64,000 nt of DNA. Source: Glycomyces paridis. Its GTDB lineage: Bacteria; Actinomycetota; Actinomycetes; Mycobacteriales; Micromonosporaceae. Positions 29,055 to 38,355 of the stretch are shown here, in pieces; the first letter of the stretch is position 1; each line of letters starts with the position of its first letter. The DNA lies in assembly GCF_004912155.1 (NCBI RefSeq), contig NZ_STGX01000015.1, forward strand, positions 1 through 64,000, written 5' to 3'. The notes under the pieces are model-generated. The model had not been told where the DNA came from. It saw nothing but the letters and a program-made list of their open reading frames with translations, and ran no database searches. A program made the translations under genes and the position numbers.

Positions 29055-29084
29055 GTCCCCTGAGGACCGGGAAAGAGCAGTGAG

Positions 29085-29112
29085 ACGGGCCCCGCCTTCC
29101 GGCGGGGCCCGT
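29085..29112. terminator. Terminator between tatC and the HAD gene
   Basis: A perfect 12-bp stem (ACGGGCCCCGCC / GGCGGGGCCCGT) with loop TTCC, between convergent genes. Confidence 0.85.
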
Positions 29113-29123
29113 TCGCTTCGCCT

Positions 29124-29861
29124 TCAGCAGCCGGCGCGCACCAGGCGCAGCACCGCGTCCAACCCCACGGCGCGACCGGCCTCGGCGTGGGGGACCAGGT
29201 AGCAGCGGGCGCCGATCCGGGCCGCCCCCGCGTCCGCCATCGTGTCGCCGACCATGAGCACGCGGCCCGGCTCGACGTCCAGCGCATGGCAGGCCGCGTA
29301 GAAGATCTTCTCGTCCGGTTTGCAGTAGCCGACCTCGTAGGACAGCACCCACGCGTCGATGAACCGGTCGATGCCCAGGCTTCGGAGGATCGGGCGCGCG
29401 TCGAAGCCGATGTTGGAGACCAGCGCGATCGGATACCCCTGCGCCTTCAAGGAGACGAGCGTGGCGATGGTGTCGGCGAACGCGACCCAGCCCTCAGGGG
29501 AGGCCAGGCGGTCGTACAGGGCCTCGGCGAGCCCCTCGAACACCCCGTGGGCCTGCGCCGCCAGCGCCGTGAACGCCTCGCGGTGGGCCTCCTCGTCGAG
29601 GTCGCGGTCGGCCCATGCGTCGGCGAAGTCGGGGCGCACCCGCGGCTCCATGCCCGAGCCGAGCCAGCCCTGCGCGCCGATGGCGTCGGCCAGGGCCGTC
29701 ACCGACAGCGGCGAGAGCGGGCGCCCGCAGGCCTCGGCGGCCAGGGACACCGACCGGGTCAGGGGTTCGAGCTGCGCCAAGGTGCCGTGAAAGTCGAACA
29801 GGACCGCGTCGACCCCTCCGCGTCCCGCATCGTCATCGCCTGCTGAGGAATCCCGGTGCAC
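29124..29861 (-). CDS. HAD-superfamily hydrolase
   Basis: 245-residue phosphatase-type enzyme. Motif I DAVLFDFHGTLA (about 18-29) has the two catalytic Asp positions occupied by D and H-G, as DxH instead of the usual DxD: the second acid is replaced by His. Motif II is VSNIGFD, the Lys of motif III is in CKPDEKIF, and motif IV is VGDTMADAGAA. The GTG at 29861 lies 6 bases after TATCGT. The substitution in motif I may weaken phosphatase activity; the substrate is unknown. Confidence 0.85.
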   Translation of the reverse strand: MHRDSSAGDDDAGRGGVDAVLFDFHGTLAQLEPLTRSVSLAAEACGRPLSPLSVTALADAIGAQGWLGSGMEPRVRPDFADAWADRDLDEEAHREAFTALAAQAHGVFEGLAEALYDRLASPEGWVAFADTIATLVSLKAQGYPIALVSNIGFDARPILRSLGIDRFIDAWVLSYEVGYCKPDEKIFYAACHALDVEPGRVLMVGDTMADAGAARIGARCYLVPHAEAGRAVGLDAVLRLVRAGC

Positions 29862-29867
29862 AAACGG

Positions 29868-29873
29868 ACGATA
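29868..29873 (-). promoter_or_regulatory. -10 box of a leaderless HAD-gene promoter
   Basis: TATCGT on the minus strand, 6 bases before the GTG start. Confidence 0.5.
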
Positions 29874-29929
29874 CCCGCCCGTGTAGGCGTCGTCACAGCC
29901 GGGTGCGCAGGCGCGTTACCGAGGTGCCC

Positions 29930-29952
29930 TTGTCGGTGCGGCAGTCTAGTGT
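29930..29952 (+). promoter_or_regulatory. Full-consensus PafBC-type (RecA-NDp) promoter of helY
   Basis: TTGTCGGTG (29930-29938), 8 bases, TAGTGT (29947-29952). Every defined position of the published mycobacterial consensus TTGTCRGTG-N8-TAN3T is met. The predicted start is the A of the helY ATG, 7 bases after the -10 box, so the message is leaderless. Confidence 0.8.
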
Positions 29953-29959
29953 TGGGGCC

Positions 29960-32686
29960 ATGGTTAACGCCGACGTGCCTTACGCCGACGACCGCTCCCC
30001 GGCCCAACGCCACGCCGCCGCCACGGCGCGTCGGCACTGGCCCCAGCTGGCGGCATTCGCGGGGGACTACCCGTTCGAACTCGACGACTTCCAGGTCGCG
30101 GCGTGCCGCGTCCTCGAAGACGGCCACGGCGTCCTCGTGTGCGCCCCCACCGGCGCCGGCAAGACCGTCGTGGGGGAGTTCGCGGTCCACCTGGCCCTTG
30201 CCGAGGGCGCCAAGTGCTTCTACACCACCCCGATCAAGGCGCTCTCCAACCAGAAGTTCAACGACCTCGTCGCCGCGCACGGCGCCGAGAACGTCGGGCT
30301 GCTGACCGGCGACACCGTCGTCAACGGCGAGGCCCCGATCGTCGTCATGACCACCGAGGTCCTGCGCAACATGATCTACGCGGGCTCCTCCACCCTCGGC
30401 GGGCTGCGCTACGTCGTCATGGACGAGGTCCACTACCTCGCCGACCGCTTCCGCGGGGCCGTGTGGGAGGAGATCATCATCGAACTCCCCCAGGAGGTCC
30501 GCGTCGTCTCCCTCTCGGCCACGGTCTCCAACGCCGAGGAGTTCGGCGACTGGCTCAAGAGCGTCCGCGGCTCCACCGAGGTCGTCGTCTCCGAGACGCG
30601 CCCGGTCCCGCTGTGGCAGCACATGATGATCGGCGGCGCCCTCCTCGACCTCTTCGAGCCCGGCGCCGACTACGTCTCCAAGGAACTGCTCAAGAAGGAC
30701 GCCCGCGCGCGCGAACGCGGCGAGCAGCGCCCCGGCGGGCGCCGCCGCGGCCGCCCCTACGTCGACCGCGGGAAGGTCGTCTCGCGCCTCGACCAGGCCT
30801 CGCTGCTCCCGGCGATCTACTTCATCTTCTCCCGCGCCGGGTGCGACGCCGCCGTCGACGAGTGCGTCCGCGCCGGGCTGCGCCTCACCGACGGGCGCGA
30901 ACGCGACGACATCGTCGACTACGCCACCGCCGCGGTCGCCCACATCGACCCCGCCGACCTCCAAGCCGTCGGCTTCGACCGCTGGCTCGCCGGGCTCGCC
31001 GCGGGCATCGCCGCCCACCACGCCGGGCTCCTGCCGGTGTTCAAAGAGGTCGTCGAGAAGCTCTTCGAACGCGGCAAGCTCAAGGCCGTCTTCGCCACCG
31101 AGACCCTCGCGCTGGGCATCAACATGCCCGCCCGCTCGGTCGTCCTCGAACGGCTCATCAAGTACGACGGCTCCGACCACGTCATGCTCACCCCCGGCCA
31201 GTACACGCAGCTGACCGGCCGGGCCGGGCGCCGCGGCATCGACGTCGAGGGCCACGCGGTCACCGTCTGGGCCGAGGACGTGCGTCCCAAGGAGCTCGCC
31301 GGGCTCGCCTCCAAGCGCACCTACCCGCTCAACTCCAGCTTCGCGCCCTCCTACAACATGGCCGTCAACCTCATCGGCGCCGCCGGAGTCGAACGCGCCC
31401 AAGAGGTCCTGGCCTCCTCCTTCGCGCAGTTCCAGTCCGACTCCGAAGCCGTCCACATCGCAGAGCAGGCCCGCACCCTCGGCCGCCGCGCCGCCGAGTC
31501 CGCCAAGGCCGCCGCGTGCGACAAGGGCGACTTCCTCGCCTACTACGAACTCACCCAGCAGCTCGCGCACGCCGAGCGCGGCGCCCAGAAGCGCCGCCGC
31601 GGCAGCCTGCGCGACGAGGCCCGCACCAACCTGGAGAAGCTCCGCGGCGGCGACGTCGTGTGGATCTCCCGCGGCAAGCGCACCGGCTGGGCCGTGTTCC
31701 TGCGCCCCACCGGCGGCTCGCGCCACCACGACTCGCGCTGGTCGGTCCTCACCGCCGACGGCTGGGCCGGCACGCTGGAGACCTCCGCGTTCGACGGCGG
31801 CGTCGAGGTCGTCACCCGCGTCCGCATGCCCAAGCGCTTCGACCGCCGCGACGCCAAGTCCCGCACCGACCTCGCCTCGGCCCTGCGCGACGCCACCCGC
31901 GACCGCTCCCGGCCCACCCGCCGCGGCGGCGCCGCCGAGACCCCCGAGATCGCGCGCCTGCGCGAGGAGGTCAAGGCCCACCCGTGCCGCCTGTGCCACG
32001 ACGCAGGGCAGCACACCGTCCACGCCTCGCGCTGGTCGCGCCTCAAGCGCGAGGAGGAGCTGCTGCGCAGCCGCTCGGAGCGCCGCGAGCACTCCCTGGC
32101 CCGCCAGTTCACCGCCGTGCGCGAGGTCCTCACCGAGTTCGGCTACCTCGAAGGCGAGACGGTGACCGCAGACGGGCGGCTGCTGCGCAACCTGTTCGTG
32201 GAGACCGACCTCCTTGTGGCCCAGTGCCTTCGCGACGGCATCTGGGAGGGCCTGGACGCGCCCGCGCTGGCGGCGATCGCCTCGACGGTGATCTACGAGT
32301 CGCGGTTCGAGGAGGACGAGTTCTTCGTGGCCGTGCCCGGGCAGATCACCGAGGCGGTGGCGAAGACCGGGCGGCGCTGGGAGGCGATCCGGCGCGCGGA
32401 GAACCAGCGGGGGCTCTCGCTCATCTCGCGGCCGCAGCAGGGGCTGGCCTGGCCGATCTACCGGTGGACGAACGGCGAGGACCTCTCCAAGGCCCTCGCG
32501 GCCGCCGACGGCCCGTGGCCGATGCCCGGCGGCGACTTCGTGCGCTGGGCCCGGCGCACCGCGGACCTGCTGCACCAGATGGGCACCGCTGCGCGGTACA
32601 TCGACACCGAGTCGTCCAACAAGCTCGGCGACGCGGCCTTCGACGCCGTGGACGCGATCCGCCGGGGCGTCGTCGCCGACGTGTGA
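29960..32686 (+). CDS. helY: HelY-type SKI2/Mtr4-like RNA helicase
   Basis: 908-residue superfamily 2 helicase. Walker A APTGAGKT (62-69), PIKALSNQKF, DEVH at 155-158, SATVS, and motif VI QLTGRAGRRGID are present. The C-terminal half has the helicase-associated region and a DSHCT domain as in Mtr4, matching mycobacterial HelY in length (about 900). A candidate zinc-type cluster CRLCHDAGQH lies near residue 676. ATG at 29960 is chosen because of the promoter layout and family start. It is divergent from the HAD gene; unwinding of structured or damaged nucleic acid is expected. Confidence 0.94.
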   Translation: MVNADVPYADDRSPAQRHAAATARRHWPQLAAFAGDYPFELDDFQVAACRVLEDGHGVLVCAPTGAGKTVVGEFAVHLALAEGAKCFYTTPIKALSNQKFNDLVAAHGAENVGLLTGDTVVNGEAPIVVMTTEVLRNMIYAGSSTLGGLRYVVMDEVHYLADRFRGAVWEEIIIELPQEVRVVSLSATVSNAEEFGDWLKSVRGSTEVVVSETRPVPLWQHMMIGGALLDLFEPGADYVSKELLKKDARARERGEQRPGGRRRGRPYVDRGKVVSRLDQASLLPAIYFIFSRAGCDAAVDECVRAGLRLTDGRERDDIVDYATAAVAHIDPADLQAVGFDRWLAGLAAGIAAHHAGLLPVFKEVVEKLFERGKLKAVFATETLALGINMPARSVVLERLIKYDGSDHVMLTPGQYTQLTGRAGRRGIDVEGHAVTVWAEDVRPKELAGLASKRTYPLNSSFAPSYNMAVNLIGAAGVERAQEVLASSFAQFQSDSEAVHIAEQARTLGRRAAESAKAAACDKGDFLAYYELTQQLAHAERGAQKRRRGSLRDEARTNLEKLRGGDVVWISRGKRTGWAVFLRPTGGSRHHDSRWSVLTADGWAGTLETSAFDGGVEVVTRVRMPKRFDRRDAKSRTDLASALRDATRDRSRPTRRGGAAETPEIARLREEVKAHPCRLCHDAGQHTVHASRWSRLKREEELLRSRSERREHSLARQFTAVREVLTEFGYLEGETVTADGRLLRNLFVETDLLVAQCLRDGIWEGLDAPALAAIASTVIYESRFEEDEFFVAVPGQITEAVAKTGRRWEAIRRAENQRGLSLISRPQQGLAWPIYRWTNGEDLSKALAAADGPWPMPGGDFVRWARRTADLLHQMGTAARYIDTESSNKLGDAAFDAVDAIRRGVVADV

Positions 32687-32708
32687 GGCGACCGCCTGAT
32701 CGACCACC

Positions 32709-32747
32709 GGCCGTGGGCCGGACCGCTCAGCGGTCTGGCCTACGGCC
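32709..32747. terminator. Terminator between helY and the 5'-3' exonuclease gene
   Basis: An 18-bp stem from GGCCGTGGGCCGGACCGC and its complement with two G-U pairs closes on loop TCA; it lies between convergent genes. Confidence 0.85.
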
Positions 32748-32804
32748 GCAGTGTGTGCAAAGTGCAGTGCGTTCAGCGTGCGGCGCTTCCAGGGCGCCCC
32801 GCGT

Positions 32805-33704
32805 TCAGGCTGCGCCGATGGCCTCGTGGAACCGCTTGATCGCCGAGGCGACGCCCCATTCGGCCGCCAGGGCCTCGACCGCGGCGGGGTCGGCGGGGGA
32901 GCGGGGGAGCGCGGCGTCGACGGTCGGGACGGCGACGTCCGCGGCCGTGGTCGAGACCCGCACGGCCCGTTCGAGGTAGTCGCCCGCCTCGGCGATCGCG
33001 GCCTTGTGCCGGGCGGGGAGGTCCGATTCGGCCTCGGCCGCCGCCGCGCGCAGGCCCGCGATGCCGCCGTAGGTGTTCACCAGCGTCACCGCCGTCTTCG
33101 CGCCGATGCCTTTGACGCCCGGCAGGCCGTCGGAGGGGTCGCCGCGCAGGACCGCGAAGTCGACGTAGTGGCCCGGGTCGACGCCGAACTTCGCCGCGAC
33201 CGCCTCCCCGTCGAACAATTCCGCTTTAGATATCCCGCGTGCGAGGTATACGACCTTCCGGTCCCGCTCGTCGTCGACGAGCTGGAACAAATCCCGGTCG
33301 CCGGTGACGACCAGCACCGGCTCGGCCGTGCGCGCCGCCAGGGTCGCGATGATGTCGTCGGCCTCGTAGCCCGGATCGGACGCCGTGGCGATCCCCAGTG
33401 CCGGCAGCAGCGCCTCGATGGCCGCCACCTGGTCGTCGAGCCCCTCGGGCGCGTCCTCGGCGCCGTCAGGCAGCGCCCGCTCGGCCTTGTAGGCGGGCAG
33501 GAGGTCCACGCGCCACTGCGGGCGCCAGTTCCCCTCCAGGCAGCACACCATCCCGGTGGGGGAGAAGCGCCGCCCCAGGACGGCCAGGCCGTCGAAGAAC
33601 CCGCGGACCGCCCCGGCCCGCCGCCCGTCCGGCGCCTTGATCGAGGAGGGCAGACCGTAGTAGGCGCGGTACCACAGCGAGGCGGCGTCGATGAGCATCA
33701 GCAT
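32805..33704 (-). CDS. 5'-3' exonuclease (Pol I N-domain type)
   Basis: 299-residue FEN-like nuclease without a polymerase domain. MLMLIDAASLWYRAYYGLP holds the first metal Asp, DPGYEADDIIATLA and VVTGDRDLFQLV the metal cluster, and GDPSDGLPGVKGIGAKTA the helix-3-turn-helix DNA-binding motif. It corresponds to the stand-alone exonuclease near helY in mycobacteria. ATG at 33704 follows GAGAGAGTGG. It should remove RNA primers or flaps; a backup to PolA is the usual view. Confidence 0.92.
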   Translation of the reverse strand: MLMLIDAASLWYRAYYGLPSSIKAPDGRRAGAVRGFFDGLAVLGRRFSPTGMVCCLEGNWRPQWRVDLLPAYKAERALPDGAEDAPEGLDDQVAAIEALLPALGIATASDPGYEADDIIATLAARTAEPVLVVTGDRDLFQLVDDERDRKVVYLARGISKAELFDGEAVAAKFGVDPGHYVDFAVLRGDPSDGLPGVKGIGAKTAVTLVNTYGGIAGLRAAAAEAESDLPARHKAAIAEAGDYLERAVRVSTTAADVAVPTVDAALPRSPADPAAVEALAAEWGVASAIKRFHEAIGAA

Positions 33705-33894
33705 GCGCACCACTCTCTCACGCAGGTCCGATAATTCGGCCCGAGTGCGCCGGAGTCGGGACGAGCGGGCACACGCGGGCTGAAACCACGGGCCCCATAC
33801 TGCAAAATCTGTCACATTGCCTACCAGGCGCCACAACCATGAGAGGGTCCGCCCGGGAAGATCAGCTGGTCCGCTACTCACGAGGAGCCTTCAG

Positions 33895-34680
33895 GTGAAC
33901 ACCATCGCGCGCCGCGCCGCCGCAGCACTCGCACTCATCGGGACCGGTCTGGCCGCCGCCGCGTGCTCGTCCGGCGCCGAGGACGACGACACGCTCACCG
34001 TCTGCACGAACGTGCCCTTCGTGCCCTTCGAGTACCAGGAGGACGGCGAGTACGTCGGCTTCGACATCGCCCTGATGAACCTCCTCGCCGACCGCCTCGA
34101 CCAGACCGTCGAGGTCGTCGAGATCGACTTCGACTCCATCGGCTCGGGCTCGGCCCTGAACGCCGGCACCTGCGACATCGCGGCCGCCGGCATCTCCATC
34201 ACCGAGGAGCGCCAGGAGGCCATGGGCATGTCCCAGGCCTACTACCGCGCCGACCAGGCCCTCGTCGTCCCCGCGGGCGCCGAGGCCGCGAGCCTCGACG
34301 ACCTCTCGGGCCTCCAGGTCGCCGTCCAGTCCGGCACCACCGGCGAGTCCTACGCCAACGACAACGCCGAGGCCTACGGCTTCGAGGTCGTCTCCTTCGA
34401 GACCATGGGCGACATCGCCTCCGCCCTGTCCGCCGGGACCGTCGACGCCTCCATCGCCGACCTCGCCACCTGGTCGAGCATGGTCGAGACCGACACCGGC
34501 CTCACGCTCGTCGAGACCATCGAGACCGAGGAGCACTACGGCTTCGCCGTCCAGAAGGACGACACCGACCTGCTCGGCGATGTCAACGCCATGCTCGACG
34601 AGGCCTTCGAGGACGGCACCTACGCCGAGCTCTACGAGCAGTGGATCGGCGAGACCTACACCGGGAACGCCGCCGAGTAG
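33895..34680 (+). CDS. Polar amino-acid ABC transporter, substrate-binding lipoprotein
   Basis: 261-residue family 3 solute-binding protein. A lipoprotein signal peptide ends at C24 (lipobox AAAC). The mature protein shows the family pattern [25 protein letters not shown] and [22 protein letters not shown] at 33895 follows CGAGGAG. The stop codon overlaps the permease start by one base. The ligand is an amino acid or small amine; the acidic binding lobes do not allow a firm choice. Confidence 0.9.
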   Translation: MNTIARRAAAALALIGTGLAAAACSSGAEDDDTLTVCTNVPFVPFEYQEDGEYVGFDIALMNLLADRLDQTVEVVEIDFDSIGSGSALNAGTCDIAAAGISITEERQEAMGMSQAYYRADQALVVPAGAEAASLDDLSGLQVAVQSGTTGESYANDNAEAYGFEVVSFETMGDIASALSAGTVDASIADLATWSSMVETDTGLTLVETIETEEHYGFAVQKDDTDLLGDVNAMLDEAFEDGTYAELYEQWIGETYTGNAAE

Positions 34681-35501
34681 TGGCCCCTCCCGCCACCGCC
34701 GTCCAACGGCGGCCCAAGATGACGCCCCGGCGGCGGCGCCGACTCGCGCGCGCCCTCCAGTACGCGCTCATCGCCGCCGTCCTCCTCGCGCTCGCGCTCG
34801 CCGCCGACTGGGGCCGCATCGCCGAGTCCTTCCTCCAGCTCGACATCGCCGCCGACATGTTCCCCGACGTGTGGACCGCGTTCGGCAACACGATCGTCTA
34901 CACCCTCCTCGCCTTCGCCTTCGGCATGGTCGCGGGCATCCCGATCGCGCTCATGAGGGTCTCCGAGTTCGGCCCCTACCGCTGGTTCGCCACCGCCTAC
35001 GTCGAGGTCTTCCGCGGCCTGCCCGCGCTCCTGGTCCTCTTCCTCGTCGGCTTCGGCGTCCCCCAGGCCTTCCCCGGCCTCCAGTACCCCGGCGGCGTCT
35101 ACGGCCAGGTCGCCATCGGCCTGGGCCTCACCTCCTCGGCCTACATCGCCGAGAGCGTCCGCGCCGGCATCCAGGCCGTCCCCCGAGGCCAGGTCGAGGC
35201 CGCCAGGTCCCTCGGCATGAGCCACACCCGCACCATGGTCACCGTCGTCCTCCCGCAGGCCCTGCGGATCGTCGTCCCGCCCCTGACCAACGAACTCGTC
35301 ATGCTCACCAAGGACTCCAGCCTCGTCTTCGTCCTCGGCGTCACCACCGCCACCATGGAGCTCTCCAAGTTCGCCCGCAACGAGCTCACCTCCACCGCCA
35401 ACGCCACCCCCCTCCTCGTCGGCGGCCTGCTCTACCTGCTGCTGACCGTGCCGCTCTCGGCGCTGGCCCGCCGACTCGAACACCGGGAGGACCGGCGATG
35501 A
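34680..35501 (+). CDS. Polar amino-acid ABC transporter, permease
   Basis: 273 residues from a GTG that shares its G with the previous stop codon; an ATG at 34719 would give 260. HisM/GlnP-type permease with a strongly basic N-terminus, about five helices and the cytoplasmic EAA loop [20 protein letters not shown] that docks on the ATPase. It overlaps the ATPase gene by 4 bases (ATGA), so the importer is one transcript. Only one permease gene is present, so it probably works as a homodimer. Confidence 0.9.
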   Translation: MAPPATAVQRRPKMTPRRRRRLARALQYALIAAVLLALALAADWGRIAESFLQLDIAADMFPDVWTAFGNTIVYTLLAFAFGMVAGIPIALMRVSEFGPYRWFATAYVEVFRGLPALLVLFLVGFGVPQAFPGLQYPGGVYGQVAIGLGLTSSAYIAESVRAGIQAVPRGQVEAARSLGMSHTRTMVTVVLPQALRIVVPPLTNELVMLTKDSSLVFVLGVTTATMELSKFARNELTSTANATPLLVGGLLYLLLTVPLSALARRLEHREDRR

Positions 35502-36244
35502 GCGACCCCGTCGTCTCCATCAGGGGACTGCGCAAGCGCTTCGGCGACAACGAAGTCCTGCGGGGCATCGACCTCGACGTCGCCCAAGGCGAGGTCGTGT
35601 GCCTCATCGGGCCCTCCGGCTCCGGCAAGTCCACCCTCCTGCGCTGCGTCAACCTCCTGGAGACCCCCACCGAAGGGACCATCGAGGCCGCCGGACACGA
35701 CCTGACCGGCCCCGACGCCGACCTCGACCTCGCCCGACGCGACATCGGCATGGTCTTCCAGCACTTCAACCTGTTCAGCCACATGACGATCCTCGACAAC
35801 CTCGTCGTCCCGCAGCGACAGGTGTGCAGACTGCCCAAGGCGGAGGCGGTCGCCGAGGCCAGGCGGCTCCTCGCCCAGGTCGGCATCGAAGGCAAGGAGC
35901 GGGCCAAACCCGCGCAGCTCTCCGGCGGCCAGCAGCAGCGCGTCGCCATCGCCCGCGCCCTCGCCGTCAAACCGCGCCTCATGCTCTTCGACGAGCCCAC
36001 CAGCGCCCTCGACCCCGAACTCGTCGGCGACGTCCTCGCCGTCATGAAAGGCCTTGCCGCCGAAGGCATGACCATGCTCGTCGTCACCCACGAGATGGGC
36101 TTCGCCCGCGAGGTCGCCGACCGCGTCCTCTTCCTCGACGGCGGCGTCATCGTCGAATCCGGGCCGCCCGCCGACGTCCTCACCGCCCCCCGCACCGAAC
36201 GCGCGCGCGAGTTCCTCCACCGCGTCCTGCACCCCGCGGACTGA
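35498..36244 (+). CDS. Polar amino-acid ABC transporter, ATPase (GlnQ type)
   Basis: 248-residue ATPase. Walker [10 protein letters not shown] (about 38-46), [13 protein letters not shown] as Q-loop, [29 protein letters not shown] and VTHEMGFA are typical of the GlnQ/HisP group. It is the last gene of the three-gene importer, followed 13 bases later by an amidohydrolase on the same strand. Confidence 0.93.
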   Translation: MSDPVVSIRGLRKRFGDNEVLRGIDLDVAQGEVVCLIGPSGSGKSTLLRCVNLLETPTEGTIEAAGHDLTGPDADLDLARRDIGMVFQHFNLFSHMTILDNLVVPQRQVCRLPKAEAVAEARRLLAQVGIEGKERAKPAQLSGGQQQRVAIARALAVKPRLMLFDEPTSALDPELVGDVLAVMKGLAAEGMTMLVVTHEMGFAREVADRVLFLDGGVIVESGPPADVLTAPRTERAREFLHRVLHPAD

Positions 36245-36257
36245 CATCATTGGGGGC

Positions 36258-37793
36258 ATGAGCCTCCAGACGACACTGTGGCGCGGCGGGCACGTCCTGA
36301 GCGCCAGCAGCCCGGCCGCGACGGCGCTGCGCACCGAAGGCGACCGGATCACCTGGGTCGGACGCGACGCCGACGCGCCCGCCGCCGACCGCACCGTCGA
36401 CCTCGAACAATGCCTCGTGACCCCCGCCTTCGTCGACTCCCACGTCCACCTCACCGGCACCGGCGCCGCCCTCACCGGCCTCGACCTCGCCGGCACCACC
36501 TCGGCCGCCGACGTCCTCGACCGCGTCGCCGCCCACGCCGCGACCCTCCCCGCCGACGCCGTCGTCCTCGCCGGCGGCTGGGACGAGACCACCTGGGACG
36601 ACCCGACCCTCCCCGGCTACGACGAGGTCGACCGCGCCGCCGGCGGACGCCTCGCCTACCTCTCGCGCGTGTGCGGCCACGCCGGCATCCCAGGCAACCG
36701 CCTCGACGCCGAGCACCCCGAGATCGCCCTCCTCGAGTACGGCCTGTTCAAACCGCCCTACCGTCGCATGGCCCACCGCGCCGCCCGCGCCGCCGTCGCC
36801 CGCGCCGTCCCCGTCCACCAGCGCCTCGACAAGGCCCGCGCCGCCCTCGCCCACGCCGCGACCCTCGGCATCGCCGCGGTCGCCGAGCACTCGGTCCCCA
36901 ACGCCTTCGACGACCTGATCGAACCCGAGTTCCAAGGCCTCACCGCCCTCGGCACCGACGAGGGACTCCCCGCCGTCCACGGCTGGTGGGGCGAACTGGC
37001 CGCCGCCGAGAAGGCCCGCGACCTCGGCGCCCACGGCTGCGGCGGCGACCTCTCCGCCGACGGCTCCCTCGGCGCCCGCACCGCCTACCTGCGCACCCCC
37101 TACGCCGACGCCGACACCCTCGGCGCCCAGTACCTCACCGCTCCCGACATCGCCGCCCACCTCCTCGACTGCCACGCCGCCGGCCTCTCAGCGGCCTTCC
37201 ACGCCATCGGCGACGGCGCCGTCGAGGCCGTCCTCGACGGCCTCGACCTCGCCGAACCCCGCCTGGGCCTGGACGCGGTCCGCCACGCCCGCCACCGCAT
37301 CGAGCACGCCGAACTCCTCGACGCCGCCCTCATCGCGCGCATGGTCCACCACGGCGTCCACGCCTCCGTCCAACCCGCCTTCGACGCCGCCTGGGGCGGC
37401 CCCGACGGCATGTACGCCGCCCGCCTCGGAACCGAACGCGCCCTCGCCGCCAACCCCCTCGCCGGACTCGCCGGCGTCGGCGTCCCCCTCGCCTTCGGCT
37501 CCGACTCCCCGGTCACCGCACTCGACCCCTGGGGCGGCGTCAGGGCCGCGCTGGCGCACCGCAACCCCCTCTCGCGCCTCTCGACCGCAGCGGCGTTCTC
37601 GGCGGCCACCAGAGGCGGCTGGAGGGCCCTCGGCATCGACGACGCCGGCGCGCTCGCCCCGGGCACCCGCGCGGACTTCGCCGTGTGGGACCTCACCGCC
37701 CCCGGCCTCCCCGACTTGAGTGATCCGCGCACGCCCCCGCCGGCCTGCCGCACGACCGTCTCGCGCGGCCGCGTCATCCACCAGCGGTCCTGA
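36258..37793 (+). CDS. Amidohydrolase 3 family (YtcJ-like) metal hydrolase
   Basis: 511-residue TIM-barrel metal-dependent hydrolase. SHVHLTG (about 60) gives the HxH metal motif; further ligands are in FHAIGDGA, RIEHAEL and FGSDSPVTALDPWGG, and the C-terminal part with AALAHRNPLSRLS is typical of YtcJ/exoenzyme-regulator-like members. It directly follows the amino-acid importer, so it may hydrolyse an imported or derived amide, but the gap and an own ribosome site (GGGGGC) leave independent expression possible. Confidence 0.86.
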   Translation: MSLQTTLWRGGHVLSASSPAATALRTEGDRITWVGRDADAPAADRTVDLEQCLVTPAFVDSHVHLTGTGAALTGLDLAGTTSAADVLDRVAAHAATLPADAVVLAGGWDETTWDDPTLPGYDEVDRAAGGRLAYLSRVCGHAGIPGNRLDAEHPEIALLEYGLFKPPYRRMAHRAARAAVARAVPVHQRLDKARAALAHAATLGIAAVAEHSVPNAFDDLIEPEFQGLTALGTDEGLPAVHGWWGELAAAEKARDLGAHGCGGDLSADGSLGARTAYLRTPYADADTLGAQYLTAPDIAAHLLDCHAAGLSAAFHAIGDGAVEAVLDGLDLAEPRLGLDAVRHARHRIEHAELLDAALIARMVHHGVHASVQPAFDAAWGGPDGMYAARLGTERALAANPLAGLAGVGVPLAFGSDSPVTALDPWGGVRAALAHRNPLSRLSTAAAFSAATRGGWRALGIDDAGALAPGTRADFAVWDLTAPGLPDLSDPRTPPPACRTTVSRGRVIHQRS

Positions 37794-38355
37794 CCTGCAC
37801 CGCCGCACCCGGACCCCGCCGCAACGGGCCCGACGCGAGAAAAATTGCTGGACCAAAATTCCGACCCGGTCGACACCTCCGGCGCCGATTGGCTTACGGT
37901 GGTCTGGTCCTCGGCGGACGACCCGAAACGGAAGACCGCCGAACGTCGGGGGCGACTCGACTTGCTTTGCTCCCACGCAGACTGGACAAGGTGGCGGCGC
38001 GGCCGCACCGCTACCGGCGGCCAGGTCCAGATCGCGGGGGTCGGCGGAGGAAGGCGGGCCGGTCGCCGGTGGTGGACCCGCGGCGGACGCCAGTGATCCC
38101 TAGACAACAGCTCGTAGACGCTCAGCCAGACGGGTGCGAGTTGGTCCGAAGATCACCAGCGAACGCGGCAGGGGACACCGGCCGTACAGGGACTGGGAGA
38201 AACCCGTGCGAGGGGCGTAGCCGGACACAGCTACGCCCCTTTGCCGTACCCCGCAGTACGCTTGACCCCCACCCGCGGAGCCGAGGCGCCCTCGCTCCCC
38301 GGACGGCGCCCCGGCGACGGCCCGGCGCCCCGCGCACGAACGAGGAGCACCCTTC
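37794..38355 (+). other. 562-bp intergenic region with a terminator-like hairpin
   Basis: No gene is convincing here, although the frame 37845-38096 is open. AT-rich bases at 37840-37862 (GAGAAAAATTGCTGGACC) may mark a promoter. At 38211-38240 AGGGGCGTAGC and GCTACGCCCCT form a perfect 11-bp stem followed by TTGCC, an intrinsic terminator shape, 115 bases before lnt. A small RNA or a leader with an attenuator would explain such a hairpin; no known riboswitch family was recognised. Confidence 0.5.
38211..38240 (+). terminator. Terminator/attenuator-like hairpin upstream of lnt
   Basis: A perfect 11-bp stem with an 8-base loop, followed by TTGCC, inside the long gap before lnt. Confidence 0.6.

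Noticed and set aside
29756-29861. Earlier start codons for helY in the HAD gene region
   Set aside because: An open frame runs back to 29615, but the promoter, family start and lack of conserved residues favour 29960.
37845-38096. 83-codon open frame in the gap before lnt
   Set aside because: No ribosome site, Arg/Trp-rich end and no family resemblance; typical of chance frames in GC-rich DNA.
38100-38245. tmRNA, SRP RNA, RNase P RNA or cobalamin riboswitch in the lnt leader
   Set aside because: None of the conserved core sequences of these RNAs was found.
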